From assembly GCA_947090765.1 (NCBI GenBank), contig OX352322.1:4819501-4883500 (forward strand): DNA of 64,000 nt, written 5' to 3'. Positions 39,592-49,019 of this stretch are shown piece by piece. The notes under the pieces were generated by a model. It saw only the letters and a list, made by a program, of their open reading frames with translations. It was not told the origin of the DNA and made no database searches. Every line of letters starts with the position of its first letter. Position 1 is the stretch's first letter. This stretch comes from Pseudomonas sp. MM223. Lineage in GTDB: Bacteria > Pseudomonadota > Gammaproteobacteria > Pseudomonadales > Pseudomonadaceae. Both the position numbers and the translations under genes were made by a program.

Positions 39592-41124
39592 ATGAGTAGC
39601 AGCCTCGACCTTGCCCCTGAACTATCCGTCGCCAGCACCCACCCCGCTTCCAACCTCGTCGGCAACGCGCCGGAGCTGGCCCTGAGCCCGCGACTGCACA
39701 ACCGCGACCTTGCCCCGACACGCACCGAAGGGCGGCGCTGGGGTGGCTACAGCATCTTCGCGTTGTGGACAAACGATGTGCACAATATTGCCAACTATTC
39801 GTTCGCCATGGGCTTGTTCGCCCTTGGCCTGGGTGGCTGGCAGATCTTGCTGTCGCTGGCCATTGGCGCAGCACTGGTGTACTTCTTCATGAACCTGTCC
39901 GGCTACATGGGGCAGAAAACCGGGGTGCCGTTCCCGGTCATCAGCCGCATTGCCTTTGGCATCCACGGCGCACAGCTACCCGCGCTGATCCGTGCCGTCA
40001 TCGCCATTGCCTGGTTTGGCATACAAACCTACCTGGCCTCGGTAGTGCTACGCGTATTGCTCACCGCCGTATGGCCGCAAATGGCAACCTACGACCATGA
40101 CAGTATCCTTGGCCTGTCGAGCCTGGGCTGGGTGTGCTTCATATCCATCTGGCTGGTGCAGTTGGTGATTCTGGCCTACGGCATGGAGATGGTGCGCCGT
40201 TACGAGGCCTTCGCCGGCCCGGTGATCCTGCTGACCGTTGCCGCCCTGGCAGTGTTCATGTACTTCAAGGCCGATGCACGTATCGCCTGGTCGGTCGCCG
40301 AGCCACTGACCGGCGTTGAGATGTGGCGCAACATCTTCGCCGGCGGCGCACTGTGGCTGGCGATCTACGGCACCCTGGTGCTGAACTTCTGCGACTTCGC
40401 CCGCTCTTCGCCGTGCCGCAAAACCATCCGCGTCGGCAACTTCTGGGGCTTGCCGGTGAACATCCTGGTGTTCGCCGTCATCACCGTGGTGCTGTGCGGT
40501 GCGCAGTTCCAGATCAACGGCCAGATCATCGACAGCCCGACCCAGATCGTCGCCGCCATCCCCAGCACGCTGTTCCTGGTACTGGGCTGCGTGGCCTTCC
40601 TGATCGTTACCGTGGCGGTGAACATCATGGCCAACTTCGTCGCCCCGGCCTTCGTGCTCAGCAACCTGGCGCCACGCCACCTGAACTTCCGCCGCGCCGG
40701 GCTGATCAGCGCCACCCTGGCGGTGCTGATCCTGCCGTGGAACCTGTACAACAGCCCGCTGGTGATCGTGTACTTCCTGTCCGGCCTGGGTGCCCTGCTG
40801 GGCCCGCTGTACGGGGTGATCATGTCCGACTACTGGCTGCTGCGCAAAGGCTGCATCAACGTGCCAGAGCTGTACACCGAGCACCCGACCGGCGCCTACC
40901 ACTACAGCAAAGGCATCAACCTGCGTGCCGTGGCCGCCTTTGTGCCGGCCGCGCTGCTGGCCATCGTCCTGGCCCTGGTACCCAATTTCCACAGCGTGGC
41001 GCCGTTCTCCTGGCTGATTGGTGCCGGCATCGCCGCCGTCCTGTACCTGCTGATTGCACCACGCAACCGCCACTACCACGACGTCAGCGGCGAATGCATC
41101 GCCGTCGACCACAGCAGCCATTAA
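39592..41124 (+). CDS. NCS1-family nucleobase or hydantoin:cation symporter
   Basis: A 510-aa, about 12-helix inner-membrane transporter. NCS1 hallmarks include RRWGGYSIFALWTNDVHNIANYSFAMGL, PVISRIAFGIHGAQLPAL, AWFGIQTYLAS, and NFCDFARSSPCRKTI. The family carries allantoin, uracil, cytosine or hydantoins. The ATG at 39592 has AGGAG upstream and was preferred to 39508. The gene is followed 16 bp later by a racemase-family gene, so the pair probably handles a hydantoin- or allantoin-like compound. Confidence 0.9.
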   Translation: MSSSLDLAPELSVASTHPASNLVGNAPELALSPRLHNRDLAPTRTEGRRWGGYSIFALWTNDVHNIANYSFAMGLFALGLGGWQILLSLAIGAALVYFFMNLSGYMGQKTGVPFPVISRIAFGIHGAQLPALIRAVIAIAWFGIQTYLASVVLRVLLTAVWPQMATYDHDSILGLSSLGWVCFISIWLVQLVILAYGMEMVRRYEAFAGPVILLTVAALAVFMYFKADARIAWSVAEPLTGVEMWRNIFAGGALWLAIYGTLVLNFCDFARSSPCRKTIRVGNFWGLPVNILVFAVITVVLCGAQFQINGQIIDSPTQIVAAIPSTLFLVLGCVAFLIVTVAVNIMANFVAPAFVLSNLAPRHLNFRRAGLISATLAVLILPWNLYNSPLVIVYFLSGLGALLGPLYGVIMSDYWLLRKGCINVPELYTEHPTGAYHYSKGINLRAVAAFVPAALLAIVLALVPNFHSVAPFSWLIGAGIAAVLYLLIAPRNRHYHDVSGECIAVDHSSH

Positions 41125-41140
41125 TCAGGGAGGACTGCCC

Positions 41141-41869
41141 ATGCGTATTCTGATCGCCAACGTCAACACCACTGAAGCCATCACTGAAGCCATCGCCGAG
41201 CAGGCGCGCAGCGTGGCCGCTCCCGGTACCGAAATCGTCGGCCTGACGCCGTGGTTCGGTGCCGAGTCAGTGGAAGGCAACTTCGAAAGTTACCTGGCAG
41301 CCATTGCCGTCATGGACCGGGTACTTTCCTACGAAGGCCCGTACGACGCCGTGATCCAGGCCGGTTATGGCGAACACGGCCGGGAAGGCTTGCAGGAACT
41401 GCTGAACGTGCCGGTGGTGGACATTACCGATGCGGCCGCCAGCACGGCGATGTACCTGGGCCATGCCTACTCGGTGGTGACCACCCTGGACCGCACCGTG
41501 CCGCTGATCGAGGACCGGCTGAAGCTGTCCGGCCTGTATGACCGCTGCGCCTCTGTGCGGGCCAGTGGGCTGGCCGTGCTGGAACTGGAAGAAGACCCGC
41601 AACGGGCCGTGGAGGCCATTGTGGAGCAGGCTGAGCGCGCCGTGCGGGACGACAAGGCCGAGGTGATCTGCCTGGGTTGTGGCGGCATGGCCGGGCTGGA
41701 TGAGCAGATTCGCCAGCGCACCGGTGTACCGGTGGTGGATGGGGTGAGCGCGGCGGTGACCATTGCCGAGTCGCTGGTGCGCATGGGCTTGAGCACTTCC
41801 AAGGTGCGTACCTATGCCACGCCGCGGGCGAAAAAGGTGGTGGGTTGGCCGGTGCGGTTTGGCCGCTAA
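41141..41869 (+). CDS. Asp/Glu/hydantoin racemase-superfamily protein, first catalytic Cys replaced
   Basis: A 242-aa protein of the Asp/Glu racemase superfamily, similar overall to hydantoin and allantoin racemases (RILIANVNTTEAITEAI). The C-terminal catalytic cysteine is present (EVICLGCGGMAG, Cys180), but where the first cysteine is expected the sequence reads VIQAGYGEHGREG, with Gly75 in its place. A single-cysteine arrangement with Gly is known in arylmalonate decarboxylase, so racemase activity by the two-cysteine mechanism is doubtful. The ATG follows CAGGGAGGAC, 16 bp after the transporter. Confidence 0.82.
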   Translation: MRILIANVNTTEAITEAIAEQARSVAAPGTEIVGLTPWFGAESVEGNFESYLAAIAVMDRVLSYEGPYDAVIQAGYGEHGREGLQELLNVPVVDITDAAASTAMYLGHAYSVVTTLDRTVPLIEDRLKLSGLYDRCASVRASGLAVLELEEDPQRAVEAIVEQAERAVRDDKAEVICLGCGGMAGLDEQIRQRTGVPVVDGVSAAVTIAESLVRMGLSTSKVRTYATPRAKKVVGWPVRFGR

Positions 41870-41885
41870 AGGTGTTTAACTTGCT

Positions 41886-41983
41886 CCGGCCCTATCGCCG
41901 GCAAGCCAGCTCCCACAGGTGCTGCACAGGCTTCAATATGTGTGCGGTCCCTGTGGGAGCTGGCTTGCCGGCGATAGGGCCGG
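41886..41983. repeat. REP pair, type A (inverted)
   Basis: GGCCCTATCGCCGGCAAGCC and its inverted copy separate two convergent genes. Confidence 0.85.
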
Positions 41984-41989
41984 TACAGG

Positions 41990-43177
41990 TCAACCCATCA
42001 TCTCGACCAGGCGCTGCGCACTGCCACAGGCCAGGGTAAACCCCAAGGCCCCATGCCCCAGGTTCAACCACAGGTTGCGATACACCGTCCCGCCAATGAT
42101 TGGCACGCCGGTTGGAGTCGCCGGCCGCATCCCCGCCCACTCCACCGCCTGGCCATAATCTGCCGCCATCGGTAATGTCTCCAGCGCCAGCCGCCGCATG
42201 CTCTGCAACCTGCGCTGCTCCACCGACTCGTCGAACCCGACAATGTCCACCATCGCCGCCACCCGCAACTGCTGCCCCAAGCGGGCATAGACAACCTTGC
42301 GCTCATAGTCGGTAAGGCTCACCTCCGGCGCCTGGTGCCCGGCACTGATCGGTGCCGTCAGGCTATAGCCCTTCAACGGGTACACCGGTACCTGCACCCC
42401 AGGTAATGCCAAGCCTGGGCCACGATGCCCGGCACACAGCACCAACTGCTCCACATCCAGCTGTTCATCGCCCAGTTGCAGCGCTACAACCTGGTCCTGG
42501 CGCCGTACCAGTTGCGTCACCGGCCTGCCCAACAGGAAGCGGCATTGCCCGCAAGCACGCAACAGTGCCTCCAGGCGCTGGCAGAACAGGTGGCAGTCGC
42601 CAACCTCTTCATCCGCTGTAAACACGCCACCCACAAACGGTGCGCCCGCCAGGGCAGGTTCCAGCGCACGCAACTCGGCTGCCGCCAGCACCCGCTGGCT
42701 GGCCGGGTCAGTCAGTTGCGCCCGGGCATGGGCAAAGGCCCGTTCGCTGCGAAAAGCCACCAGCTTGCCATTGCGCCGCCAGTTGAAATCACCAAGGTGT
42801 TCGCGCCATTGCGTCAGAACGGCCTGGCTACGAAGCGCCAGCGCCAGCAGCTGCCCCGCATTGCGGCGATTGACACTGCGCCGGCAAGCCAAGGTAAATG
42901 CCAGCAACCAGCGCCATTGCGCAGGGTCCATGCGCAAGCGTAGCCGCAACGGCGACTCACCCTGCAACAACCAACCCAGCGCCTGCCACGGCACACCGGC
43001 ATCGGCCAGCGGCGCAACATAGCGATAGGACAGTTGCCCGCCATTGGCGAAGCTGGTGGCCGACGCCAGGCTGTCGCGGGCCTCGACCAGGTCAACCGAG
43101 CGCCCTTCAAGCACAAGCGCGTAGGCCGTCGCCAGGCCAATCACACCGCCACCAATTACCGTTACCCGCTGCTTCAT
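41990..43177 (-). CDS. FAD-dependent D-amino-acid dehydrogenase/oxidoreductase (DadA-like)
   Basis: A 395-aa flavoprotein of the DAO superfamily. The N-terminal dinucleotide fold is VTVIGGGVIGLATAYALVLEGRSVDLVEA, and the C-terminal half has PVYPLKGYSLT and WAGMRPATPTGVPIIGG, as in DadA. Such enzymes oxidise D-amino acids to keto acids and pass electrons to the membrane. It is convergent with the racemase-family gene; a shared role in amino acids from hydantoins is possible but unproven. Confidence 0.88.
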   Translation of the reverse strand: MKQRVTVIGGGVIGLATAYALVLEGRSVDLVEARDSLASATSFANGGQLSYRYVAPLADAGVPWQALGWLLQGESPLRLRLRMDPAQWRWLLAFTLACRRSVNRRNAGQLLALALRSQAVLTQWREHLGDFNWRRNGKLVAFRSERAFAHARAQLTDPASQRVLAAAELRALEPALAGAPFVGGVFTADEEVGDCHLFCQRLEALLRACGQCRFLLGRPVTQLVRRQDQVVALQLGDEQLDVEQLVLCAGHRGPGLALPGVQVPVYPLKGYSLTAPISAGHQAPEVSLTDYERKVVYARLGQQLRVAAMVDIVGFDESVEQRRLQSMRRLALETLPMAADYGQAVEWAGMRPATPTGVPIIGGTVYRNLWLNLGHGALGFTLACGSAQRLVEMMG

Positions 43178-43221
43178 CGCTCATCCCTGTTCCAAAGCCT
43201 TGCCGGAACAGTACCAGCGGA

Positions 43222-43885
43222 TCAGGTCGGGCAGCTATGCGCTCCGTCATTCAAACCCTGGCGCACGTTGCGGCTAAGCAGGCTGGCCTTACCGTCGTGC
43301 CAGGTCAGGGTCAGTACATAGAGGGTGTCGAAGTCATCGCCGCTCCAGTCCTCGGTGATCACCCGCTCTTCACCCAGGGCCTTGCCGGCCACAGTGTTGA
43401 TCAGTTCCGGCAGGTAGCCGTGGGACCAGGCGGTGTAGACGGTCGCATTGCGGTATTTTTCGCTCAGCAGGCTCATCGGCCAGTTCGTCGGTATCGTTGG
43501 CGCCATAGTCGATATTCACCGGCAGGCCAAGGCGGATGGCGCTGGGGGTAATGGTCATCAGCGGGCGGATGTAGCTGTAGCTTTCGTCCTTGCTGCCTTC
43601 CTCGACATGCCGCGAAGGGTTGGCGGCAAACACGTAGTCAGCGTTACCAAAACGCTCTGGCAGCAAGGTTGCCAGGTCCAGTGCGCGGTTGAGGCCCTGG
43701 CAGTTCAACTGGCCAAGCCCTTCACCCGGTTTTTCGGCATGGCGCAGGAACACCAGGGTCTGGGTGCCATCCACCGGTTCAGCCCGGCTTTCGACAGCCT
43801 CCAGCGCCAACGGTACGGCAACAGCCGTGAGTACCAGGCTCAGCAGCAAATGGCGACGACGGCGGAAGAATGTTGGCAACTTCAT
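43222..43885 (-). CDS. histidine phosphatase family protein, with apparent frameshift
   Basis: Exported phosphoglycerate-mutase-like phosphatase. The start MKLPTFFRRRRHLLLSLVLTAVAVPLALEA is a membrane anchor or signal peptide, followed by the catalytic TLVFLRHAEKPGEGLGQLNCQG with its RHG-type RHA motif. Near 43476 the frame changes by one base: DTDELA continues as MSLLSEKYRNATVYTAWSHGYLPELI, which includes the second catalytic histidine (WSHG). The two parts give about 220 residues. Sequence error or a recent mutation are both possible. Confidence 0.8.
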
Positions 43886-44118
43886 CAAGGCAGGCTCGTG
43901 TGGCAGAGAAATCGGGTTGACCCGCCACATCGCCCTGCCAGCTGCAGGGCGCCCTTGTAGTGAATGCCATCCTTGGCAACGAGTGAGGGTCAGAGTGCCC
44001 TGAACCCGTTTGGTTCCTCCCTGGAGGTGGATGCCGTTCCCTAGGCAAGGCCTAGATTAGGGGATGGGTGTTGCGCAATTGTGTAAGGTGCAAGAACCTG
44101 AGGTTGCAATGCAGCCAT

Positions 44119-44278
44119 TCAATCATCCCGCGTCAGCACTTCCAGCAATTCGATTTCAAAGGTCAGGTCCGAGCCCGGCGGTATCGCCCCCACACTGCGC
44201 TCGCCATAACCCAAATGTGCTGGAACCTGCAGCTTGCGCTTGCCCCCCACACGCATGCCCATCAGGCCTTGATCCCAG
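44119..44278 (-). pseudogene. FKBP-type peptidyl-prolyl isomerase, 3' fragment (split by the element)
   Basis: Encodes DQGLMGMRVGGKRKLQVPAHL and on to GYGERSVGAIPPGSDLTFEIELLEVLTRDD, the C-terminal half of a small FKBP. It lacks its start and stops being FKBP at the TCCCAG core at 44273-44278. The 5' half is at 53144-53347. Joined at the core they give an uninterrupted 112-residue protein with VIKGWDQGLMGM across the join. Confidence 0.9.
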
Positions 44279-44332
44279 ATTCTTTGAATGTGACCCTGAC
44301 CCTGCTATGCTTCCCGCCATCAAGGAGGCCAC

Positions 44333-45961
44333 ATGCCGAAAGCCATCTCTTACAAACGTTTCTCCAGCGTCCGCCAGAGCGGCAACACGTCACTAGAGCG
44401 CCAGACAACCATGCTTGTTGACTGGCTACAGTGCAACCCCGACTACACGTTGAGCGAGCTAAACTTCCAGGACCTAGCCAAGTCCGGCTACCACGGTGAT
44501 CACATCAAAGAAGGTGGCGGTTTCGCGAAACTGCTTGAAGCGGTCAAGGCTGGCGCCGTGGAAGAACATGATGCTGTGCTTGTCGAAGATATCGACCGAG
44601 TTGGCAGGATGGACACGGTGGATATGTTCAGCATCATCACGCCGATTTTGAAAGCCGGTGTATCCATCGTCACGCTCAGCAATGGCGCCGTTTACAACCG
44701 AGCCAGCCTACAAGGTTCGGGTATCTACTTGCTGGTGGCACAGATCCAAGCTGCCAACCAGTATTCCGAGAGCCTGTCCCGCCGAACAAAGGCGTCGTAT
44801 CGGATACGTGAACAGAAAGCAAAGGCTGGCGAGAAGGTAAAGCGCTGGACGCCCGTCTGGCTCACCACGGATGGCGCTGTAATCGACCGTATCGCCAAGC
44901 ACGTTAAAACCGCATTCGAGCTTTACGTCGCTGGTGTAGGCAAGGCCACTATTAGCGTCAGGATGCGGGAGACCGGGGAACCCGAATTGGCGACTTGTTC
45001 CGGCCCGACCGTCGAAGGGTGGCTTCGGAACAAAACTGCCATCGGCTACTGGAACGACATCCCGAACGCTTACCCGGCGATCATCGAACCCGAACTTTTC
45101 GTACTCGCCCAGCAACGCGGTAAAGACGCCAAGACCACCCGCCCTTCCAAGACTGCGAAGCATATGCTGGTAGGACTGGTGAAGTGCGGGCATTGCGGCG
45201 GCAACTACATTATGCAAAACAAGGACGGGCGCCCACACAGCATGCGGTGCTTGAACCGGCAGCGGCTGAAGGCCCTCGGTTGCGATAACACACGGACAAT
45301 CCCCAAGCCAGTACTTGACCACATCCGCGTCAATACATCGCTAGCTGCTGTCGAAGCCGCGTTCCAGCGTCAGCAACTGACCGTCAACCAGAAACGAATA
45401 CTCGCCATCGAGGGCGAGCTAGAAACAGTTGGTCAGAAAATAACAGCGCTAATACAGCTGGTTGACGGGACCGGGGATCTAGACGAAATCACGGCAAAGA
45501 TCAAAGAGCTGAAAGCCGAGCGGGAAAAACTGAACGCTGAACATGTGCTACTGGAACGCACCGAAAGCCCGGTAGATACGTTCGGTGCTATGCGTGTCGA
45601 AGATGACTTGCTAGAGAGCGACACCGTTAAGCTGAACGCACTGCTGAAGGGTGTAGGCTATTCCATCAATGTCTTCGTTGATGGACGGATGACAGTTAAT
45701 TGGCCGAATCAGCAAGGCCACAGCTGGGCGTACAAGGGGGTCGAGCGTTCGACCGGTTACTACATACTGCAAAGCTACGACGCCAACCCTGCAACCGATG
45801 AGGAAGGCTCCATGTGGCAAGAGCATTCCCCTTTGGATGGAACGATAATGATCAACCCGAAGCCACACCTCGCTCCCAAAACTGAAGAGACGATGGCAGA
45901 GATGACCCAAGCAAGCCAGATGAAGCTGACGGTAAAAAGATTGAGCCGACACCAACCGTAA
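44333..45961 (+). CDS. large serine recombinase (integrase)
   Basis: Site-specific recombinase of 542 aa that would integrate and excise this element. The resolvase-type catalytic domain spans about residues 3-145: AISYKRFSSVRQSGNTSLERQ with nucleophile Ser11 and the arginine motif VEDIDRVGR. It is followed by the recombinase domain (residues about 180-270), a zinc ribbon (CGHCGG near 285 and further Cys near 303 and 313), and a coiled coil (ILAIEGELETVGQKI, EITAKIKELKAEREKLNAEH). It lies beside the left att core, as expected. Confidence 0.93.
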   Translation: MPKAISYKRFSSVRQSGNTSLERQTTMLVDWLQCNPDYTLSELNFQDLAKSGYHGDHIKEGGGFAKLLEAVKAGAVEEHDAVLVEDIDRVGRMDTVDMFSIITPILKAGVSIVTLSNGAVYNRASLQGSGIYLLVAQIQAANQYSESLSRRTKASYRIREQKAKAGEKVKRWTPVWLTTDGAVIDRIAKHVKTAFELYVAGVGKATISVRMRETGEPELATCSGPTVEGWLRNKTAIGYWNDIPNAYPAIIEPELFVLAQQRGKDAKTTRPSKTAKHMLVGLVKCGHCGGNYIMQNKDGRPHSMRCLNRQRLKALGCDNTRTIPKPVLDHIRVNTSLAAVEAAFQRQQLTVNQKRILAIEGELETVGQKITALIQLVDGTGDLDEITAKIKELKAEREKLNAEHVLLERTESPVDTFGAMRVEDDLLESDTVKLNALLKGVGYSINVFVDGRMTVNWPNQQGHSWAYKGVERSTGYYILQSYDANPATDEEGSMWQEHSPLDGTIMINPKPHLAPKTEETMAEMTQASQMKLTVKRLSRHQP

Positions 45962-46293
45962 CATTACCCCGCTTTTAAAACCCGGCAACCTGCCCTTTTT
46001 CCACGCAGACCATCGCCCGCATTCGAATATCGGCTGTGAACAGGGGCTGATATATCAGATGGAATGACACTAATCTAAGCCATCAGCGGCTCAGTATTTA
46101 ATGCTTCTGGCTGACCCAAAGAGAGCCACATACTAAAACCCTGAATATCAGAGGAATGTTAGACACTTCCCCTCGCCGTCGCTGGGAACTGCTCACCATG
46201 AGCATAGAGATGGCTTACCAATTACCGTAGCCCGACGCCGCTGTATGTGCTGAATTACTAACGGCCAGCCGGGCATTTAGTAAGCAAAGTAGG

Positions 46294-47538
46294 CTATGGC
46301 TTGAAATGTATAGAACTACCTAGAATCTGACTAGCAAGGCGCCCATATTTTAGCTGATACTCAAGCATCGACAGCCTTGAAATCGTATCTTTTTCATAGT
46401 CTATTATGAAATATATCGGGTGCAGAGATTGGTAGGGGGGAGCATTCTCAGCAATAACGACTCTATGCGCCCCGCTGCCATAAAGCTTTGCAGCAAAATA
46501 TATATCATTGCCACCATCGTCATTAGGGATACCGCTTATCATAACGCAATGGCAGCCTTGCGGTGAATTGCCAAAAACATCCAGCACTGCTTCCTTTCCT
46601 TCTTCGCCAAAAAAAGAAATCGGAAGATCCGGCTTCCCACTTAATATGGATTTTTTAACTTTATCAAAGGCAGGATGCCGCACATACTCATGACCCATAG
46701 TGTGAGCAATAAAGTTCACAGCAATTTTTGCTAGCGCCCGCTCAGTCTCCTGCATATCAAACGCTAACTGCATATGTATTATGGGTTTATCTATCGTCTG
46801 AGGTCTGGCCTTAGATGCGCAATTTTCTAGTGATGGCAATGTCCTTCGCACACTTCTAAGAAACGCGAGTTGATCACCTTCAGGAACTATCTTTAAAACT
46901 ACCTGCCCACCAAGACGTTGGAAAATACGTGATGATAAGACAGGGTTCGACTCATTGAACGCTTCCAACCAAATGCCGTCCTTTGGCGGGACGCCCATTG
47001 TTTCTCGCGAGATCAAATGGTAGCTATCTTCATTCCACTGATAGCTGCTTACTTCAAACTGCTTAGCTTGAATCTTATGAATTAGCTTCACGATACTTTT
47101 GCCAAGTATTGATGACAAGGACATATAGAACGCCCCTAGAAGCTCACTATCTTTAGCTGTATATTTGAATTCAGGGTACTTCAGTATAAGCTGGGCAAGC
47201 ACCACCTCTTTACCTTGTTTATCGGATTCCGACTCTAAGAACTCCCCTGACTCATCGAGAATATATTGACCCCTCGCCTCAATACCTGGCTTCGATGTCT
47301 TGCTCCCCCTATCTCTGGTTCTGCTCTGCAAGAACTTTCGACCAAGTGCTGCCGGAGAGCGCCGCATCAAGGACAGCTCTAGTTTCGAAAATATGTTGGT
47401 ATTACAATTGCCACACACCAAGTCGACAAGTAAATAATTGCTATCATCACCACCCATTCCGGCCGGAAAAACATGCTCATCCGTGAAGGGACCGTTGCTT
47501 TTGCAATATATACACGTCGACTCTTGCTTGATCCCCAT
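46294..47538 (-). CDS. HNH-endonuclease-type protein of unknown role
   Basis: A 414-aa protein. The N-terminus has an HNH-like zinc module: CIYC at residues 9-12, EHVFPAGMGG at 21-30 and CGNC at 42-45, matching the pattern of HNH proteins of the CxxC...EH(I/V)xP...CxxCN type. The remaining 350 residues have no recognised domain. The gene is clearly AT-richer than its surroundings, and it is separated from neighbours by non-coding gaps of 332 and 247 bp in which I see no gene. Cargo of this kind is often defence-related; that is inference. Confidence 0.7.
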   Translation of the reverse strand: MGIKQESTCIYCKSNGPFTDEHVFPAGMGGDDSNYLLVDLVCGNCNTNIFSKLELSLMRRSPAALGRKFLQSRTRDRGSKTSKPGIEARGQYILDESGEFLESESDKQGKEVVLAQLILKYPEFKYTAKDSELLGAFYMSLSSILGKSIVKLIHKIQAKQFEVSSYQWNEDSYHLISRETMGVPPKDGIWLEAFNESNPVLSSRIFQRLGGQVVLKIVPEGDQLAFLRSVRRTLPSLENCASKARPQTIDKPIIHMQLAFDMQETERALAKIAVNFIAHTMGHEYVRHPAFDKVKKSILSGKPDLPISFFGEEGKEAVLDVFGNSPQGCHCVMISGIPNDDGGNDIYFAAKLYGSGAHRVVIAENAPPYQSLHPIYFIIDYEKDTISRLSMLEYQLKYGRLASQILGSSIHFKP

Positions 47539-47785
47539 TACACGTCCCCCTGAATTTCCATCTTCAATAGATTTATAATTTTAGCCGCTACTTCTATACC
47601 ACGCTTCATCGTCGCTTCCTTAGCTATCTACACCCTTAATCCAGTATCGTCGGCGGGATGATTCACTGAGCATCTGGAGAGCTATTATAATATGGGGCAG
47701 CTTTTAACCCCCACGCCGATCCGCTTACTACCCATACCGGCAAATTTCAGAATATCAAGGGCAGCAAAAAGCCGCCCGAGGGCGG

Positions 47786-48022
47786 CTACGTGCGAAGGCG
47801 TTCTATCGCTGAAGTGATGGCATCAGCGTTGGCATCAAGTGCCTGTAGGCAGGTCATGGTGTTTTCGTGTGCATTTACAGACCCACGCTGCCTGACCCAT
47901 GTACTTACTTCTTCGATGGCAGCCCTCAAGGCGGTCTGGTTTATATGCAGTGTCTCAAGGGCGTCCGCTATTGCCGCGTCCCGGTCTTCCATATGTGGGT
48001 TCTCGCTGTGGGCAGAAACCAC
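47786..48022 (-). CDS. small helical protein downstream of the resolvase, unknown
   Basis: A 78-aa acidic, mostly helical protein (MEDRDAAIADALETLHINQTALRAAIEEVSTWV). It starts 11 bp after the resolvase stop, so the two are probably co-transcribed. Its true start may be the internal MEDRD. No family recognised. Confidence 0.5.
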   Translation of the reverse strand: MVSAHSENPHMEDRDAAIADALETLHINQTALRAAIEEVSTWVRQRGSVNAHENTMTCLQALDANADAITSAIERLRT

Positions 48023-48033
48023 AGCGTAGGGCC

Positions 48034-48612
48034 TTACAGCGCCTTGTTCCAGTGTCGTTTGACGGTGGCGATACCGATGTCGAGTTCGGCTGCCACTTCC
48101 GCCTGTGTCATGTTCTTGGCCTTGGCCTTCTGCACCGCCTTAGTGGTATCAACCGCTTCAGGGCGCCCCAGCTTCTTACCTTCTGCCTTGGCACGCTTCA
48201 AGCCGGACTGTGTACGCTCGATCAGCAAATCACGTTCAAACTCTGCGACAGCGCCAAGCACCTGCATGGTCATCTTGCCCGCAGCACTGGTCAGGTCTAC
48301 GCCACCAAGGGCGAGGCAGTGAACTCGGATACCGGTTGCTGCCAGTTGCTCGACGGTCTGCCGTACATCCATAGCGTTGCGTCCAAGGCGGTCCAGCTTG
48401 GTGACGATCAGCACATCACCCGATTCCATCCGTTCAAGCAGCTTCTGGAAGCCGGGACGCTCGCTGGCAGGGACGCTGCCGGAAATGGTCTCTTCGATTA
48501 CCCGGCTGGCCTGTACATCGAAGCCAGCGTTCTTAACGTCCTGGACTTGGTTCTCGGTGAACTGGTTCGACGTGCTTACACGGCAGTAAAGGAAGGTACG
48601 AGACATCGGCAT
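48034..48612 (-). CDS. small serine recombinase (resolvase/invertase)
   Basis: A 190-200-aa serine recombinase of the Tn3 resolvase/Hin invertase type, distinct from the large integrase. The catalytic domain begins [15 protein letters not shown] with Ser11 and contains [14 protein letters not shown] and [28 protein letters not shown]; a C-terminal helix-turn-helix follows ([21 protein letters not shown]). The start is uncertain: 48627, 48612 and 48606 are in frame. A res-like site lies just upstream. Function may be dimer resolution of an excised circle. Confidence 0.88.
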   Translation of the reverse strand: MPMSRTFLYCRVSTSNQFTENQVQDVKNAGFDVQASRVIEETISGSVPASERPGFQKLLERMESGDVLIVTKLDRLGRNAMDVRQTVEQLAATGIRVHCLALGGVDLTSAAGKMTMQVLGAVAEFERDLLIERTQSGLKRAKAEGKKLGRPEAVDTTKAVQKAKAKNMTQAEVAAELDIGIATVKRHWNKAL

Positions 48613-48648
48613 CACCCAAGGGATCATTTAACGTGGGATCATAGTAAA

Positions 48649-48736
48649 GGTATCACCATATGATGTAAACCCTATTTTGTTGATACCTATACAAGCCAGA
48701 TTTGATGGCATCGTTTAACGGTCGTTTGCTGATACC
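48649..48736. promoter_or_regulatory. res-like resolvase binding region
   Basis: Arms GGTATCA at 48649-48655 and TGATACC at 48681-48687 form an inverted repeat, and a third TGATACC is at 48730-48736, all directly upstream of the resolvase gene where res sites usually lie. The rest of the 48628-49019 gap holds a terminator and no clear gene. Confidence 0.5.
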
Positions 48737-48764
48737 AGCTGGCGCCGCTGATCTAGGCACATGG

Positions 48765-48786
48765 AAAAGCCCGCACTAGGCGGGCT
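48765..48786 (-). terminator. rho-independent terminator of the leftward operon
   Basis: Read on the minus strand, arms AGCCCGC and GCGGGCT around a 5-base loop are followed by TTTTCC. It lies downstream of the gene ending at 49020 and would end the operon. Confidence 0.75.
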
Positions 48787-49019
48787 GATTGGACGGCCCC
48801 AAATCTGGGGCGTTGGCAAAAGGTAGGAATCCCGCCCTTTATTGGCAGTGGCTGGCGCCATTTCCATACAAACTTTGTGGGATATGCAAGAAAGTGGCGA
48901 TCTGCTTAACACCCTGTAGTGCAAGTCCCCGGAAACACTGGGCTGTAGCCGTGTAGCGGCATCCAGACGGGCCGGAATGGTGGCCAACTGGATTAGATAT
49001 AGCGTTAGTTTCCCATTAG

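Noticed and set aside
44273..44278. tRNA gene as the integration target
   Set aside because: The junction lies in an FKBP coding sequence; no tRNA is seen at either end.
48715..48987. 90-aa open frame in the gap after the resolvase
   Set aside because: It runs through the terminator hairpin and shows no ribosome site or protein-like composition.
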